Of a stretch of 32,775 bases of DNA, positions 31,399-32,775 are shown in pieces. This DNA is from Chitinophagaceae bacterium (GTDB lineage: Bacteria > Bacteroidota > Bacteroidia > Chitinophagales > Chitinophagaceae). A program made the translations under genes and the position numbers. Every line of letters begins with the position of its first letter. Position 1 is the stretch's first letter. Location: assembly GCA_947455605.1 (NCBI GenBank), contig CANGOX010000034.1, positions 1-32,775 on the forward strand, given 5' to 3'. The notes beneath the pieces were generated by a model, which did no database searches, was not told the origin of the DNA, and saw only the letters and a list, made by a program, of their open reading frames with translations.

Positions 31399-31434
31399 AA
31401 ACGGTCGGGCCACTTAAGCGACCTGACCGTTTTT
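31397..31434. terminator. Bidirectional terminator between convergent genes
   Basis: AAAAACGGTC (31397-31406) pairs with GACCGTTTTT (31425-31434), with a second stem possibility inside. The A run on one side and T run on the other let it act for both the acyltransferase gene and the MBL-rhodanese gene. Confidence 0.9.
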
Positions 31435-31456
31435 TATAGCTAAAGGAAGAAACGGA

Positions 31457-32775
31457 TTAGTTCAGCACCTCTGCTGTCTTTTCGATCTCAAACTTCTCCG
31501 GAATTTCTTTGATCTTACTCCATCCACCCAAAACATTGTAGAGATTATGAATGCCCTGTCTCTTCAACAAAGAACAGGCGATCACACTACGGTAACCACC
31601 GGCGCAATGCACATAAATATTGTGTGAGTCTTCCAGGTTTACCATACTTCCGGGGTCTGTCATTTCCGCTACGGGAATATTAATGGCCTGTTTAAGATGG
31701 CCATCAGCATACTCCGGAATTTTTCTCACATCTACCACCACTAACTTAGGATCAAAAGGAATATCCATGGCCAGCTCGTCTGCTTCTACGTCAATGATCA
31801 TATCGATTTTTTCACCTGCCGCCAACCATGCTTCATAACTGCCATCCAGGTATCCTTCTATCTTTTCATAACCCACCCTTGCAAGTCTGATAATGGTTTC
31901 GCGCTCTTTACCATTTTCTGTAACAAGAATGATCGTTTTATCAAAGGGTAATAAACTTCCGGCCCACTCGGCAAACCGCCCATCAAGGCCAATGCTGATA
32001 GAGCCGGGTACAAAACCTTGTGTGAACACACCCGATACCCTGGTATCCAATATGATCACATCATTCTCTTCAGCCTTTGCTTTAAATGCAGTAACGCTTA
32101 ATGGCTTCAATCCTTTTTCCAACACCAGATCAAGACTCTCATATCCTTCTTTATTGATCTTGGCATTTACCGGAAAATATTGCGGGGGCGCAGCCAGTCC
32201 ATCGGTTACTGCTGCAATAAATTCCTGTTTGGTCTGCGGTTGTAAAGCGTAATTCGTTTCTTTCTGTTCACCAATCGTACTCTGTGTTTCAGGTCCGAGG
32301 TTTTTTCCGCAACTGCTTCCGGCACCATGACCTGGATATACAATTACATCATCTGCCAATACAACGATCTTTTTCTGCAGGCTGTCATATAACATACCCG
32401 CAAGATCATCCATGGTGATCTCGTTTAGTTTTTGCGCAAGATCCGGTCGGCCTACATCACCTACAAATAAAGTATCGCCGGTAAATACGGCATGATCCTT
32501 TCCGCTTTCATCTTTCAATAAAAAACAACTGCTTTCCAGTGTATGCCCGGGTGTATGCAGTACTTCTATTTTTATCTTGCCAATATCAAACACTTCTCCA
32601 TCTTTGGCAACATGAACTTTTAAATTGGTAACGGTATCGGGACCATACACAATGGTAGCACCGGTTGCTGCAGCCAGGTCTAAATGCCCGCTTACAAAGT
32701 CTGCATGAAAATGCGTCTCAAAAATGTATTTGATCTTTGTTTTCCTTTCCTGTGTAAGATCCAGATACTCTTCAA
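31457..32775 (-). CDS. MBL-fold hydrolase with two rhodanese domains (5' end off the window)
   Basis: The minus-strand frame is open from the right edge to the stop at 31457, about 439 residues, so the ATG at 32650 is internal. The metallo-beta-lactamase part has THFHADFVSGH (metal site), HTPGHT, FTGDTLFVGDVGRPDL and VYPGHGAGSSCG, as in ETHE1-like persulfide dioxygenases. Two rhodanese domains follow: the first has no Cys in its loop (VTENGKE), the second has the active Cys in VHCAGGYRS. Such fusions are linked to glutathione or thiol persulfide oxidation; exact substrate unproven. Ends at the bidirectional terminator. Confidence 0.92.
   Translation of the reverse strand, partial: EEYLDLTQERKTKIKYIFETHFHADFVSGHLDLAAATGATIVYGPDTVTNLKVHVAKDGEVFDIGKIKIEVLHTPGHTLESSCFLLKDESGKDHAVFTGDTLFVGDVGRPDLAQKLNEITMDDLAGMLYDSLQKKIVVLADDVIVYPGHGAGSSCGKNLGPETQSTIGEQKETNYALQPQTKQEFIAAVTDGLAAPPQYFPVNAKINKEGYESLDLVLEKGLKPLSVTAFKAKAEENDVIILDTRVSGVFTQGFVPGSISIGLDGRFAEWAGSLLPFDKTIILVTENGKERETIIRLARVGYEKIEGYLDGSYEAWLAAGEKIDMIIDVEADELAMDIPFDPKLVVVDVRKIPEYADGHLKQAINIPVAEMTDPGSMVNLEDSHNIYVHCAGGYRSVIACSLLKRQGIHNLYNVLGGWSKIKEIPEKFEIEKTAEVLN

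Noticed and set aside
31397..31434. Hairpin between convergent genes considered as a repeat element
   Set aside because: A and T tracts on both sides and its position directly after the stop codon make a bidirectional terminator the simpler reading.
1..32775. Search for transposases, integrases, phage or defence genes, tRNAs and rRNAs
   Set aside because: None were recognised; gene content is housekeeping plus envelope functions, with no sign of a recent mobile island.

Overview
The window looks like chromosomal DNA from a member of the Bacteroidota, most likely a Chitinophagaceae-like Sphingobacteriia relative. The evidence is: SusC/TonB-style receptors with an N-terminal CarboxypepD_reg-like domain, two OMP_b-brl_3 outer-membrane proteins, a GLPGLI-family protein, N-acylornithine (not ornithine) carbamoyltransferase in the arginine operon, the long form of IspG, few Shine-Dalgarno sequences, and several TAnnTTTG -7 boxes of the Bacteroidota type. 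The genus is inference. I saw no rRNA, tRNA, CRISPR array, phage gene or transposase.

Layout. 1-3908 (minus strand): a PepSY-TM protein running off the left edge, a TonB-dependent receptor, a small Cys-motif exported protein and an unknown exported membrane protein; this reads as a metal or siderophore uptake locus. 4277-7120 (+): a first OMP_b-brl_3 protein ending at a strong terminator. 7196-16321 (+): a nine-gene arginine operon in the order GNAT acyltransferase, argG, cupin, argC, argD, argF', argB, argE-like, argH, preceded by a roughly 250-nt leader rich in hairpins. 16388-17128: an exported FKBP-type isomerase. 17362-24042: a second OMP_b-brl_3 protein, a convergent GLPGLI protein, and a divergent histidine kinase/OmpR-type regulator pair. 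24121-26642: a YbjQ-family protein, kbl and a class D beta-lactamase lipoprotein. 26804-31398: ispG, nadB and an LpxL-like acyltransferase. 31457-end (minus): an MBL-fold/rhodanese fusion running off the right edge.

How genes fit together. The arginine operon encodes the whole route from glutamate to arginine through N-acylated intermediates: the GNAT enzyme acylates glutamate, ArgB, ArgC and ArgD make N-acylornithine, ArgF' carbamoylates it, the M20 enzyme removes the acyl group, and ArgG and ArgH finish arginine. The second OMP gene and the GLPGLI gene carry upstream TTAACC-type hexamer arrays with identical 10-bp and 21-bp spacing before a TAGTTTTG box, and the GLPGLI array is shared with the two-component gene pair. 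This suggests one envelope regulon.

The most unusual signal is not a gene. Many intergenic gaps, and two coding sequences, hold arrays of short degenerate words (mostly 7 nt, sometimes 8 or 9), usually as two arms in inverted orientation. Each element uses a different word, but the architecture is shared. One supplies an internal segment of ArgH, and another spans the end of kbl and the start of the beta-lactamase, where it encodes the hydrophobic core of the lipoprotein signal peptide. A separate family of CCTCC/GGAGG hairpins also sits in the gaps. All homology statements are from memory and reading; no search was run.
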